Assembly: GCA_022820365.1 (NCBI GenBank)
Contig: JAJEFO010000001.1
Location: 1-64,000, forward strand
Length of the DNA stretch: 64,000 bases
Direction of reading: 5' to 3'
Source: Silicimonas sp.
GTDB lineage: Bacteria; Pseudomonadota; Alphaproteobacteria; Rhodobacterales; Rhodobacteraceae
Made by a program: the position numbers and the translations under genes. The notes beneath the pieces were generated by a model that searched no databases, had not been told where the DNA came from, and was given only the letters and a program-made list of their open reading frames with translations. Below, piece after piece: positions 1 through 11,158 of this stretch (positions are counted from its first letter, which is position 1; the number at the start of each line of letters is the position of its first letter).

Positions 1-136
1 CGGCCGTCAAGTGCCGCAGGATTCGCCGTCAAGTGTCACAGGATTTTCCGTCAAGTCCGGCAGGATTTTCCGTCAAGTGTCGTAAGATTTTTCGTCAAGT
101 GTTGTAAGATTTTCCGTCAAGTGTCGCAGGATTTTG
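1..136. repeat. About six imperfect tandem copies of a ~22-bp unit (consensus CCGTCAAGTGTCGCAGGATTTT), probable terminus of a mobile element
   Basis: Read directly: ...CCGTCAAGTGTCACAGGATTTT/CCGTCAAGTCCGGCAGGATTTT/CCGTCAAGTGTCGTAAGATTTTT/CGTCAAGTGTTGTAAGATTTT/CCGTCAAGTGTCGCAGGATTTT. Repeated sub-terminal units are typical of IS21-family ends (inference). Confidence 0.75.
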
Positions 137-439
137 CACCCGTTCGCTCAGCGGATCAGGTGCGTACCCCGTTCCCGTGAACACCTCGCCCGGACCTATC
201 TTTGATCTGCGCAGATGGCCGATCATCAGGCCCCGACCATCTTTTGCACCGCCCATCCAGGAAAGAGAGCGGCGACACCTTAGCGCGTCAAAGACGAGAT
301 CTCGTATTGCCGCCCGGTCGCGCGAACCGGCAAAGCGGTTCCTTCGTGCCCAGCGACCCAAGCAGGTTTCGGAAGCCGCGCCTTCGAGAATTGCGTCCAG
401 GATCTCCACTGCAGCCGCAACATGCGCCGACGGTGTCAT
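137..439 (-). pseudogene. rsmB: Truncated RsmB (16S rRNA m5C methyltransferase), N-terminal fragment only
   Basis: MTPSAHVAAAVEILDAILEGAASETCLGRWARRNRFAGSRDRAAIRDLVFDALRCRRSLSWMGG...GRGLMIGHLR matches the RsmB N-terminal domain; the frame then runs into the tandem repeat and stops after 114 aa. Confidence 0.75.
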
Positions 440-505
440 GTCGAATCCATCCGTCCCTGATCGTACGGCGTGTCACCCCAGGCGCTCCTGGCTGCCTCGC
501 CCAGC

Positions 506-1993
<1,488 letters not shown>

Positions 1994-2217
1994 TTATTGC
2001 ATGTCCTGTCTGAAACAAAAGGCCAAATGTAGGCTCCCACGACAATTCGCGGAAGCAAACGCCCGATTCCATGAATCCTGAACACCCTCAGGCCGAATCG
2101 GGATCGTTCCTTTCCCCATGCAATCCGGATCCGGCCGCAATTCCTGCATCCGGCCTGCCCGAAATTGACCTACGGAAAGGCGGGCATGCGAACTGCGCTA
2201 CGGCCGCGAAGACGGCG

Positions 2218-3339
2218 TCAATGCGCCTTGACCGGGATGCGCTTTACCGGGTGGTCGCGGTACAGGAGAGATTGAGTGTCGTGGAAGATATGCACCTTGG
2301 ACGGATGTGCGGTGAGCGAAACATTATTGCCTCGTTGGTCCCGGTGTATGCCTGCAAGCTTCGCGATCACGGGGTCCGCCCCTCCTTCCGGTTCGAAATA
2401 CAGGATCGTCACCTCGCCGAGCGCCTCGGAGATGCTGACCTTGCCTTGGAAGACATGCGGGCCATCGGTCGCCACGAAGTCTTCCGGACGCACGCCGATG
2501 TTCACGTCCTTTCCCGAGTCCTCCGGCAACGACGGAACGTCTGAAACGGCTTCGCCCCCGTCGGCAAGCTCGATGCGGGTCTGCGCACCTGTCTCGGATA
2601 TCTTGCCCGGCAGCAGGTTCATTGCAGGCGAGCCAATGAACTGTGCAACAAACTCGTTTTCCGGCCGTTCGTAGAGTTGCAATGGCGTACCCACCTGTGC
2701 AATTCCGCCACCGGCCAAGACCACGATGCGCGACGCGAGCGTCATGGCTTCGACCTGATCATGCGTGACATAGATCATCGTCGATTCAGGCATCGACTCC
2801 TTCAGTTGCGCGATTTCGATCCGGGTCGCCACGCGCAGTGCGGCGTCAAGGTTCGAAAGCGGCTCGTCGAAGAGATAGACTTTCGGGTCGCGCACGATGG
2901 AACGTCCAATCGCAACCCGCTGGCGCTGACCTCCGGAGAGCGCCTTCGGAAGCCGATCCAGCAGATTGTGAAGCTGCAGGGTCCTCGCGGCTGCCTCAAC
3001 CCGTTCGTCGATTTCCTCGCGGCTCATCTTCGCGATCTTGAGAGCGAACGACATGTTGTCGCGCACTGTCATGTGCGGGTAGAGCGCGTAGGACTGAAAG
3101 ACCATGGCAATGCCGCGCTCGGCGGGTGGCACGTCGTTCACCACCATGCCGTCGATCTCGAGCGTTCCTCCGGAAATCTTCTCAAGGCCGGCAATCATGC
3201 GGAGAAGAGTCGACTTGCCGCATCCTGACGGTCCGACGAATACGATCAACTCGCCGGTCTCGATGTCCAAGTTGATGTCCTGAAGGACGTCGACGGTGCC
3301 GTAAGACTTGGCGACATCCGAAAGTACAAGATTGGCCAT
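2218..3339 (-). CDS. aglK: ABC transporter ATP-binding protein (MalK/UgpC/AglK type)
   Basis: Walker A GPSGCGKSTLLRMIAGLE, LSGGQRQRVAIGR, Walker B VYLFDEPLSNLD; last gene of an agl-type operon. Confidence 0.9.
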   Translation of the reverse strand: MANLVLSDVAKSYGTVDVLQDINLDIETGELIVFVGPSGCGKSTLLRMIAGLEKISGGTLEIDGMVVNDVPPAERGIAMVFQSYALYPHMTVRDNMSFALKIAKMSREEIDERVEAAARTLQLHNLLDRLPKALSGGQRQRVAIGRSIVRDPKVYLFDEPLSNLDAALRVATRIEIAQLKESMPESTMIYVTHDQVEAMTLASRIVVLAGGGIAQVGTPLQLYERPENEFVAQFIGSPAMNLLPGKISETGAQTRIELADGGEAVSDVPSLPEDSGKDVNIGVRPEDFVATDGPHVFQGKVSISEALGEVTILYFEPEGGADPVIAKLAGIHRDQRGNNVSLTAHPSKVHIFHDTQSLLYRDHPVKRIPVKAH

Positions 3340-3351
3340 GCCGTTACTCCC

Positions 3352-5010
3352 TCAGCTCGCTTCCTTGAAAGTTGCCTGCCATGGCGGCAGGATGGTGCCG
3401 TCACCGGCGTCAAATGGTGCGTCGCGATCCGTTGTCCATGCGCCGGCGGGAAGGACCACTTCGCGCGCCTGCCCCGATAGATTGAATGCAGTGAAGAGAC
3501 GCTGCTCGCCGCAGGTCCGGATCGCAGAGAGGAAACCCTCGTCCGCCTCGACGACATCGAATCTGCCCTTGACGAGCTCCGGGCGCGAGGCGCGATAGGC
3601 AATCATCCGGCGATAGAAGTTCAGCATCGAATCCGGATCGCGCTCCTGCGCATCAACTGCCCGTGATGCATGTTCCTCCGCAACGGGCAGCCAAGGCTTG
3701 GCTTCGCTAAAGCCGCCGTGTGGACGATTCGCATGCCAGACCATCGGCGTTCGGCAACCGTCACGCCCCTTGAAGGCTGGCCAAAAGCGAATGCCATATG
3801 GATCGTGGAGATCTTCGAAGGCAACGTCGGCCTCGTTCAAGCCCAGTTCCTCGCCCTGATAAAGACAGACCGATCCTCGCATTGACAGCAGCACCGCCAG
3901 ATATGTCCGATGCGCTTCCGGCGAAAGCGACCAGCGCGTTGTATGGCGAACCACGTCATGGTTCGAAAACGCCCAGCAGGCCCAACTGTCTCTTGCTATG
4001 CGCTGGAAGCGCTCCAGCACCTCGGCGATACGGGCACCCGTTGGGTAGCAGCCTGAGAGAAAATCGAAACCGTAGCACATGTGCAGTCTGTCCCGCCCCT
4101 GCGTGTACTCGGCTTGTATCTCCAGCCCGCGCTGATCATCGCCCACTTCACCGACGGACGTGATGTCCTGGAATTCGTCCATTAAGGCGCGAAGGCGTTT
4201 CAGGAACTCGATGTTCTCGGGCCGGGACTTGTCATTGATGTGGCTCTGGAAGCTGTAGGGATTGACGGACGGCGCGGTCATTCCCGTGACCTCCACGTTC
4301 GAGAGCGGCGGATTGTCCCTGAGTTCTGCGTCATGGACGTAGAAGTTCACCGTATCCAGACGGAACCCGTCCACGCCGCGTTGAAGCCAGAAGCGCGCCA
4401 CGTCGAGAAGCGCGTCCTGCACGTCCATGTTGTGAAAGTTCAGGTCTGGTTGCTCGCGCAGGAAGTTATGCATGTAGTACTGCATGCGCTCGCCGTCCCA
4501 TTGCCATGCCGATCCGCCGAAGACGGACAGCCAGTTGTTCGGCGGCGCTCCATCCGGCTTCGGGTCCGCCCAAACATACCAGTCGGCCTTGGCATTGGTG
4601 CGGTCAGCCCTGCTTTCCTGGAACCAAGGATGTTCGCTGGAGGTGTGGCTCAGCACGAGATCTATCATGACTCGCAATCCGCGCTGATGAGCCCTTTCGA
4701 TCAAGGCATCGAAGTCGTTCAGCGTGCCGAACATCGGGTCAACGTTCCGATAGTCCGAGACATCGTAGCCGTAATCCAGCATCGGCGACGTGAAGAACGG
4801 CGAGAGCCAAATCGCATCCACGCCGATCGAGGCGATGTAGGGCAGCCTCTCGATGACGCCCCGCAGGTCTCCGATGCCATCCCCGTTCGTGTCCTGAAAC
4901 GACCGGGGATAGACCTGATAGATCACTGCGCCACGCCACCAGCCCGGGTTGGAGGCGAGAATGCCAGGTGTCTCGTCGGGAATTGCTTCGGCGAGGCTCA
5001 TGGGCAACAT
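3352..5010 (-). CDS. aglA: Alpha-glucosidase, GH13 family
   Basis: WWRGAVIYQVYPRSFQDTNGDGIGDLRG, DGFRLDTVNF, FSNHDVVR. Confidence 0.93.
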   Translation of the reverse strand: MLPMSLAEAIPDETPGILASNPGWWRGAVIYQVYPRSFQDTNGDGIGDLRGVIERLPYIASIGVDAIWLSPFFTSPMLDYGYDVSDYRNVDPMFGTLNDFDALIERAHQRGLRVMIDLVLSHTSSEHPWFQESRADRTNAKADWYVWADPKPDGAPPNNWLSVFGGSAWQWDGERMQYYMHNFLREQPDLNFHNMDVQDALLDVARFWLQRGVDGFRLDTVNFYVHDAELRDNPPLSNVEVTGMTAPSVNPYSFQSHINDKSRPENIEFLKRLRALMDEFQDITSVGEVGDDQRGLEIQAEYTQGRDRLHMCYGFDFLSGCYPTGARIAEVLERFQRIARDSWACWAFSNHDVVRHTTRWSLSPEAHRTYLAVLLSMRGSVCLYQGEELGLNEADVAFEDLHDPYGIRFWPAFKGRDGCRTPMVWHANRPHGGFSEAKPWLPVAEEHASRAVDAQERDPDSMLNFYRRMIAYRASRPELVKGRFDVVEADEGFLSAIRTCGEQRLFTAFNLSGQAREVVLPAGAWTTDRDAPFDAGDGTILPPWQATFKEAS

Positions 5011-5011
5011 C

Positions 5012-6160
5012 CTATTTCACCGAACCGGCCAGGATGCCGCGAACGAGGTAGCGCTGCATCGCGAAAAAGACGGCAAGCGGCACGGCGATCGAGATGAAGG
5101 CGGCTGTGGCGAGGATCTCCCAGTTGCCGCCTCGCGTTCCGAGAAGATCGGTGATCTGGTTGGTCATCACCGTGGTTTGGCCGGTTGCGTCGATCAGGAA
5201 GACCTTCGCGACCAGCAGGTCGTTCCAGGTCCAGAGGAACTGGAAGATCGCGAAAGACGCCAATGCGGGAAACGAGAGGGGAAGGATGATCTTGACGAAG
5301 ATCTGGAAGTCCGTGGCGCTGTCTACCTTGGCATTCTCGATGATGTCGCGTGGCAGGCCGACCATGTAGTTCCGCAAGAGATAGATCGCGAGAGGAAGGC
5401 CAAAACCGGTATGGGCAAGCCAGATACCGAGATAGCCCTTTCCGATTCCAATTCCGAGATGCAGCTTGAGCAGCGGAATCAGCGCAAGTTGCAGCGGCAC
5501 AACCAGCAGCCCCACGACGCATGCAATCAGCAAGGCGCGCCCCGGGAAGTCCATCCAGGCCAGCGCATATGCAGCGAAGGCCGCTATCACTATGGGTATG
5601 ATCGTGGCGGGGATGGTGACGGTCAGCGTGTTGAAGAATGCCTTGGCCATGCCATCGACGTTGACTTCGTCGAAAAGCATCTTGTCATAGTTCGCAAGCG
5701 TGAATTCCGGCGGCGCGGTGACGGTCGCAAAGACCCTTTGCCCGCGCCCTGCAATCTGCTCGTCGTTGCCGCGCCACTCGTAGTCGCCATTGGCTTGAAC
5801 CGTGATCGTTTCTCCGTCGCCCAGATCAGCGGTGTCGCCCGCAACGTAGATGTCGATGGCGCGCGACGAGGTGCCCCAGACGCTGATCGTCTTGTCCTCT
5901 CCGTCAAAGAGGTTCCCCGAGACGATGAACATGCGCCCGTCCGCCACCCGGTTCTCGTCGGGGTCCGCCGCCCGGGCAACCACGTTCTGCTCCGCAGGGA
6001 AAAGAGAGGCCCACCAGCCGGATGTCGAGATCTGGTCCGCCGTGCGGAAGGAGGAAACAAAGAGCCCGACGGTCGGAATCAACCAGAGCACGACCATGAC
6101 GACGACCGAAATGTGAACTGCCCAGGTGAGCGACGACTTGCTTCCGGCAATGGATTGCAT
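5012..6160 (-). CDS. aglG: Alpha-glucoside ABC transporter permease (AglG-like)
   Basis: 382 aa; MalG-type permease with EAA-like loop and a large periplasmic insertion; overlaps the start of the downstream operon neighbour. Confidence 0.88.
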   Translation of the reverse strand: MQSIAGSKSSLTWAVHISVVVMVVLWLIPTVGLFVSSFRTADQISTSGWWASLFPAEQNVVARAADPDENRVADGRMFIVSGNLFDGEDKTISVWGTSSRAIDIYVAGDTADLGDGETITVQANGDYEWRGNDEQIAGRGQRVFATVTAPPEFTLANYDKMLFDEVNVDGMAKAFFNTLTVTIPATIIPIVIAAFAAYALAWMDFPGRALLIACVVGLLVVPLQLALIPLLKLHLGIGIGKGYLGIWLAHTGFGLPLAIYLLRNYMVGLPRDIIENAKVDSATDFQIFVKIILPLSFPALASFAIFQFLWTWNDLLVAKVFLIDATGQTTVMTNQITDLLGTRGGNWEILATAAFISIAVPLAVFFAMQRYLVRGILAGSVK

Positions 6161-7386
6161 CAGCTCATCTCCTTTCGGGCGTTCCAGACGTTCCAGGCAA
6201 GGATCGGCGAGACGAGGATCATGATGACAATCGCCGAAGCTGACCCCACACCCCAGTCATTGGCTCGGAACAGCTTGTCGAACATGTAGTTTGCCAGCAC
6301 CTGCGTCTGCCATTGTCCGTTCGTCATAGCGAACACGATGTCGAACACCTTGAGGACAACAAGCGTGATCGTCGTCCAGACGACCGTGATCGTCGGTATG
6401 ATTTGCGGCACCTTGATCCTGAAGAAGATCTGCAGGGGATTCGCGCCATCGATGATGGCCGCCTCAATGGTTTCCTCCGGGATTCCGCGCAGGGCGGCCG
6501 AAAGGATCACCATGGCGAATCCCGTCTGGATCCATATCAGCACGACCATTAGGAAAAAGTTGTTGAAGAAGGGAACAGTGAGCCAGGCCTTCGGCTCGCC
6601 ATAGGGAAGTTCGGCTGTGGCAATGCCGAGAATCGACTCAAGCGAGAGCCAGATCAAGTACAGTGCCAATGCGGCAGATGCAACGCGCGCAGCCAGGACC
6701 AAGTTGCCGCTTCCGCCCGAAAGCGCGGGCCGGAAGATGATGTAGCCTGCATAGGCGACCAGGGCCGCGAAGAGGAATATGATCACGATCGGCAGCACCT
6801 GCAGAAAGAGCACCGACATGGCCCCTCCCTCGAACTGCACCCAGATCGCATTCAGGAGGCCGATCTGCGCCTTGTCCTCGGGACGCGTGTCGTAGATCAG
6901 CTTGAAGATGACCGACGCGCCGACAAACGAAATGGCCATCGGCATGAAGACGAGCGACTTGGCCAGGTTGCCCCAGGCGATTCGGTCCGTGAGCTGCGCG
7001 GCCAGCAGACCAAATGCAGTAGAAGCGGCAGGCACCACGATCAGCCAGAGCAGGTTGTTTCGCATGGCCTCCCAGAACTTTGGCTCGGCCAGCATTTGCT
7101 GATAATTCGCGAAGCCCACGAAGGCGCCGTCCTGGCTTCGGTCGGTGAGCGAAAGGCGCAATGTCTCGATCACCGGATATCCGAGGTAGAGGCCAAGCGC
7201 AAAGATGGCCGGCGCAAGGAACAGCCATGGCCGCACGTGGTTGGCGCGGTTGATGTTCCGCCCCGCGTTCGGTCCCTTTCCCGGAAAGAGCACCTTGTCC
7301 AGAAACAGGTTCGAAAAGTAGAAATACCCGATACAGGCGCTGACGCCGATGATGATCGTCACAAGTCCGAGCAATGCAGGATGCAT
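6160..7386 (-). CDS. aglF: Alpha-glucoside ABC transporter permease (AglF-like)
   Basis: 408 aa; multi-TM, EAAIIDGANPLQIFFRIKVPQIIP (EAA loop). Confidence 0.88.
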   Translation of the reverse strand: MHPALLGLVTIIIGVSACIGYFYFSNLFLDKVLFPGKGPNAGRNINRANHVRPWLFLAPAIFALGLYLGYPVIETLRLSLTDRSQDGAFVGFANYQQMLAEPKFWEAMRNNLLWLIVVPAASTAFGLLAAQLTDRIAWGNLAKSLVFMPMAISFVGASVIFKLIYDTRPEDKAQIGLLNAIWVQFEGGAMSVLFLQVLPIVIIFLFAALVAYAGYIIFRPALSGGSGNLVLAARVASAALALYLIWLSLESILGIATAELPYGEPKAWLTVPFFNNFFLMVVLIWIQTGFAMVILSAALRGIPEETIEAAIIDGANPLQIFFRIKVPQIIPTITVVWTTITLVVLKVFDIVFAMTNGQWQTQVLANYMFDKLFRANDWGVGSASAIVIMILVSPILAWNVWNARKEMS

Positions 7387-7420
7387 GGAGCGCCCTCCCC
7401 GCGCCAGGCCGATTGAATTT

Positions 7421-7447
7421 GACGGGGCCCGAAGACCGGGCCCCGTC
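7421..7447 (-). other. Perfect GC-rich intercistronic hairpin between aglE and aglF
   Basis: GACGGGGCCC-gaagacc-GGGCCCCGTC, 10-bp arms, in the 70-bp gap between the aglE stop and the aglF start. Confidence 0.7.
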
Positions 7448-7456
7448 CTTGCATGA

Positions 7457-8725
7457 CTACTTCAACGCGTCCCAGCTGTTCTGGATTTCCTGGGCGACTT
7501 CGGCGGCGCTCTTGCCTCCCGAATAGTCGACCATCCCGGTCCAGAACGAGCCTGCGCCGACGCCACCTGGCATCAGGTCGGAGCCGTCGAACCGGAATGT
7601 AGTGGCGTTCAGGAGGATCTCGTTCATCTTCCTGAGTGTCGCATCACCGAACGCGTCCGGGTTCACGCCTTTATGCGGCGTGAGGAAGCCTTTGCGCGCC
7701 ATCCAGATTTCGTGCGCGGCCGGATCCTTGAGATATTCGATCAGGTCATGCGCGGCCTGGTTTTCGTTCGAGATCGCCCAGACCGTGCCGGCGCCCAGAA
7801 CCGGCTTGCCGAGATCCCTGCCCGCATAGGCTGGGAAGTAGAAGAAATCGACGTCCTCGCCAACCACGGTGCCGTCCGGGAAGAAGGCCGGAATGAAGGA
7901 GGCCTGACGATGCATGTAGCACTGGGGCGGACTGTCGAACATTCCCTTGGGGCTGTCTCGGAAATCGGTCGAGGCGACCGCAGCGGCACCCCCCGCGACA
8001 TAGTCGTCGTTGCGGGAAAAGGCTCCGAACTCCTCGATCGCACCCACGACGGCATCGTCGGTGAAGGAAATCTCGTTCGTGACCCATTGGTCGTAGACGG
8101 ACGGGGGCTGCGTGCGTAGCATCATGTCCTCGACCCAGTCCGTTGCCGGCCAGCCCGTCGCGCCACCCGAGCCGAGCCCGATGCACCAAGGCGTTTCGCC
8201 GTCGGCCACGATCGTGTCGGACAGCGCCTTCAGTTCCTCCATGGTTTCCGGCACTTCGTAGCCGGCATCCTCGAAGTTCTCGGGGATGTACCAGACGAGG
8301 GATTTCACATCGACCTTGTAGAAGAAGCCGAAGAGCTGGTCGTTGCCATTCTCGTCGGCATAGGTGCCGAGGTCGACCCAGGATTGCCCGGCGGCGTAGT
8401 TCTCCCGAACCCAGTCGCCGACGCCGCTGTCAAGGGGCGTCAGGAATCCGCGGCTCGCCATGTCGGCGGCAAGTCCCGGTTGCGGAAAGACCGCAATGTT
8501 CGGCGCCGAGCCTGCCTCCGCGTCCACGAGGATCTGCTGCTCGAAACTGTCGGAGCCGACATAGCTCACGTCATGGCCGGATTTCGCTGCAAAGTCCCCC
8601 AGCACCGCCTCGACGTTTTCCTGGTCCGGGCCAAGCCAAGGACCAAAGACGGTCAACTGTTCGGCACCTGCGCTACCCGTGGCCAGTGCCATCACGGCCG
8701 CGCTGGCAAGTAGTGATCTGTTCAT
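7457..8725 (-). CDS. aglE: Alpha-glucoside ABC transporter substrate-binding protein (AglE-like)
   Basis: 422 aa with signal peptide MNRSLLASAAVMALATGSAGA; family-1 extracellular solute-binding features; first gene of the operon. Confidence 0.88.
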   Translation of the reverse strand: MNRSLLASAAVMALATGSAGAEQLTVFGPWLGPDQENVEAVLGDFAAKSGHDVSYVGSDSFEQQILVDAEAGSAPNIAVFPQPGLAADMASRGFLTPLDSGVGDWVRENYAAGQSWVDLGTYADENGNDQLFGFFYKVDVKSLVWYIPENFEDAGYEVPETMEELKALSDTIVADGETPWCIGLGSGGATGWPATDWVEDMMLRTQPPSVYDQWVTNEISFTDDAVVGAIEEFGAFSRNDDYVAGGAAAVASTDFRDSPKGMFDSPPQCYMHRQASFIPAFFPDGTVVGEDVDFFYFPAYAGRDLGKPVLGAGTVWAISNENQAAHDLIEYLKDPAAHEIWMARKGFLTPHKGVNPDAFGDATLRKMNEILLNATTFRFDGSDLMPGGVGAGSFWTGMVDYSGGKSAAEVAQEIQNSWDALK

Positions 8726-8784
8726 GAAGCTCTCCCTTTTTCCGAACCCGAAGGCTCATTCGGTGGTTGTCGCGATGAGTTTCT

Positions 8785-8796
8785 CAAAGCGCTTTG
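8785..8796. promoter_or_regulatory. LacI-family operator-like palindrome upstream of aglE
   Basis: CAAAGC|GCTTTG perfect palindrome; located between aglE and the divergent LacI-type gene. Confidence 0.6.
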
Positions 8797-8895
8797 GGTA
8801 ATGCAACATCCCCGAACTTTCTCCTCATGTCAACGTAAATCTTGACATATCTTTATCTTTGACATTTTGTTGCCGTCTCGTATGCTCTCGTAAAC

Positions 8896-8912
8896 TTGAA
8901 ACCGCTTTGAAA
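8896..8912. promoter_or_regulatory. Second LacI-type operator-like half palindrome, just before the regulator start codon
   Basis: TTGAAACCGCTTTGAAA immediately 5' of ATG 8914. Confidence 0.45.
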
Positions 8913-8913
8913 G

Positions 8914-9999
8914 ATGAACCTGAAGGAATTCTCACACCGCATCGGGCTTTCCCCCACGACCGTCAGCCGTGCGCTGAACGGGTATCCTGAAGTCAGCGAG
9001 AGAACCCGACGGAAGGTCCTGGAGTCCGCGGAACGGCTTGGCTACACCCCGAATTCCCGGGCGGCGCGCCTGGCAACGGGCCGTGCCATGACGATCGGCC
9101 ACATCCTGCCCCTCTCGAAGGAACACGAAATGGTGAATCCGATTTTCTCGGATTTCATCGCAGGTGCGGGCGAACAGTATTCCAAGACTGGCTACGACCT
9201 TTCGCTTTCAGTCGTGCGAGACGAAGACGAGGCAGAAGCCTACCGGGATCTAGCCACGCGCGGCGTGGTCGATGGTGTCGTGATCCATGGTCCCAAGATC
9301 GAAGACCCCCGTATCCGCCTGCTCCGCGAACTCGGCCTGCCATTCGTCGTTCACGGGCGGTCCAGCAGGGTGCACGGCGAATACAACTGGGTCGATGTCA
9401 ACAACCGACGCGCGTTCTCGCGCGCGACGGAATTCCTGCTTGACCTCGGGCACCGTAGGATCGGCTTGATCAACGGCCTTCACGGAATGGATTTTGCCAC
9501 TCGCAGGCTGAACGGCTACTGTGACGCACTTGAGGCACGCGGCATCACCCAAGATCCGGAACTGATCTCCAGTGGCGAGATGACCGAAAACTACGGCTTC
9601 GACACGACCATTCAGATGCTTGATTCGGACAACCCGCCAACGGCAATCTTGATATCGTCGATCGTCCCTGCGATGGGCGCGCGACGAGCGCTTCATGATC
9701 TAGGCATAGGCCTCGGAGACGAGGTGTCGGTCGTGATCCATGACGACGACCTGTCCTATTTCAGGAACGAGGGAGACGTTCCGATCTTCACCGCCACCCG
9801 ATCCTCGGTCCGGGAGGCGGGGCGTCTATGCGCCGATATCCTTCTCGACACAATCCGCGGCGCGGAGGATGGGCGTCGACATGTTCTTCTAGAGGCGGAT
9901 CTCACGGTGGGACAATCGACCGGCCCGGCACCGGCAATGCGTCACCTGCTTGACCGTGACCGGACCGAAACCTTGCGCCGCCCGCAAACATTGACTTAG
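8914..9999 (+). CDS. aglR: LacI-family transcriptional regulator (AglR-like)
   Basis: N-terminal HTH MNLKEFSHRIGLSPTTVSRALNGYPEVSERTRRKV; divergent to the agl operon. Confidence 0.9.
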   Translation: MNLKEFSHRIGLSPTTVSRALNGYPEVSERTRRKVLESAERLGYTPNSRAARLATGRAMTIGHILPLSKEHEMVNPIFSDFIAGAGEQYSKTGYDLSLSVVRDEDEAEAYRDLATRGVVDGVVIHGPKIEDPRIRLLRELGLPFVVHGRSSRVHGEYNWVDVNNRRAFSRATEFLLDLGHRRIGLINGLHGMDFATRRLNGYCDALEARGITQDPELISSGEMTENYGFDTTIQMLDSDNPPTAILISSIVPAMGARRALHDLGIGLGDEVSVVIHDDDLSYFRNEGDVPIFTATRSSVREAGRLCADILLDTIRGAEDGRRHVLLEADLTVGQSTGPAPAMRHLLDRDRTETLRRPQTLT

Positions 10000-10027
10000 G
10001 TCCCCGGGAAAAGCAGGACTGCTAGAC

Positions 10028-10996
10028 ATGGCGGACCACAGGGACAAAGTGACGCTCGTCGCCGATGTCGGCGGAACGAACACGCGTGTGGCCCTTGCCG
10101 AACGCCGCGTCCTCTTGGAAAAGTCCGTCCGGAAATTTCGGAACTCCGATTTCGATGGCCTTGAATCCCTGTTGCTGCGGTTCGAAGATGACGTCGGCCT
10201 CCTGTGCGACGCCGTTGCCGTCGCGATTGCTGGGCCCGTCCATGACGGGCGCGGCACGCTGACCAATCTGGACTGGACGGTCGAGCGCGAGGCTCTCGCG
10301 AATGTCACCGGCGCGCAAACCGTGTCCGTGCTCAACGACCTGCAGGCGCAGGCTCACGCACTTCACGCGATTCCGCACAGTCACCTCTCGCCCGTCATCA
10401 GGGTCAAGCCCGAGAAGGCCGATTCCCGCAGGCTGGTGATCGGCATCGGCACCGGCTTCAATTCCGCGCTTGCCATTCCAAACGGCCCGGCATTGATGGT
10501 GACGCCTTCCGAATGCGGCCATGTCCTCCTGCCGGCCGGCAATTCCGAGGACTTGGAGCTTGCAGAGTTCGTTGCAGCGTCCTGCGGGTTTGCCTCGGTT
10601 GAGGACGCGCTTTCAGGCCGAGGAATCGAGAACATCCATGCTTGGCACGCATCTAGGCAAGGCAAAAGCGAGACGCGGTCGGCCACAGAAGTCCTGAAAG
10701 ACATCGAGGACGGTGACGCCCTGGCAGAAAGAACCATCGAGACATTTGTCCGGATCATGGGATCGGTCTGCGGGGACCTGGCCTTGATCCACCTGCCGTT
10801 CAGCGGGATCTATCTTGTCGGAGGCGTGGCCCGCGCCGTCGCACCCTATCTTCGGGATTCCGGATTTGTGGACAGCTTCCGCAACAAGGGTCGGTTCTCC
10901 AAGTTCATGGAGAAGTTCCCGGTACGTGTAGTCGAGGACGACTTTGCAGCGCTGTCAGGCCTGGCAGTGCATTTGGACGACCTGCGCAACAAGTAG
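10028..10996 (+). CDS. glk: Glucokinase
   Basis: VADVGGTNTRVALAE ... AIAGPVHDGRGTLTNLDW ... VLNDLQAQAHAL; adjacent to agl regulator. Confidence 0.9.
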   Translation: MADHRDKVTLVADVGGTNTRVALAERRVLLEKSVRKFRNSDFDGLESLLLRFEDDVGLLCDAVAVAIAGPVHDGRGTLTNLDWTVEREALANVTGAQTVSVLNDLQAQAHALHAIPHSHLSPVIRVKPEKADSRRLVIGIGTGFNSALAIPNGPALMVTPSECGHVLLPAGNSEDLELAEFVAASCGFASVEDALSGRGIENIHAWHASRQGKSETRSATEVLKDIEDGDALAERTIETFVRIMGSVCGDLALIHLPFSGIYLVGGVARAVAPYLRDSGFVDSFRNKGRFSKFMEKFPVRVVEDDFAALSGLAVHLDDLRNK

Positions 10997-11158
10997 CACA
11001 CGAGGCGCACAGCACGCGGGACACGAGTTGCGTCGGCATGCTGTCGCCGTGTCAACTTCGTCGAGGCAATCCGCTGGAATGCCGCCGACATCTCATGCGC
11101 ACGAGCGATGCGACCGAGCGAGAAAGTTGATGCACCCCGCTCGGTCGCCAATTCCGGG

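Noticed and set aside
1-136. Possible CRISPR array at the window start
   Set aside because: Units are contiguous ~22-bp tandem repeats with no unique spacers and no cas genes; better explained as a mobile-element terminus.
4949-6289. 446-aa plus-strand ORF opposite aglG
   Set aside because: Charged, low-complexity antisense frame; the aglG permease on the other strand is clear.
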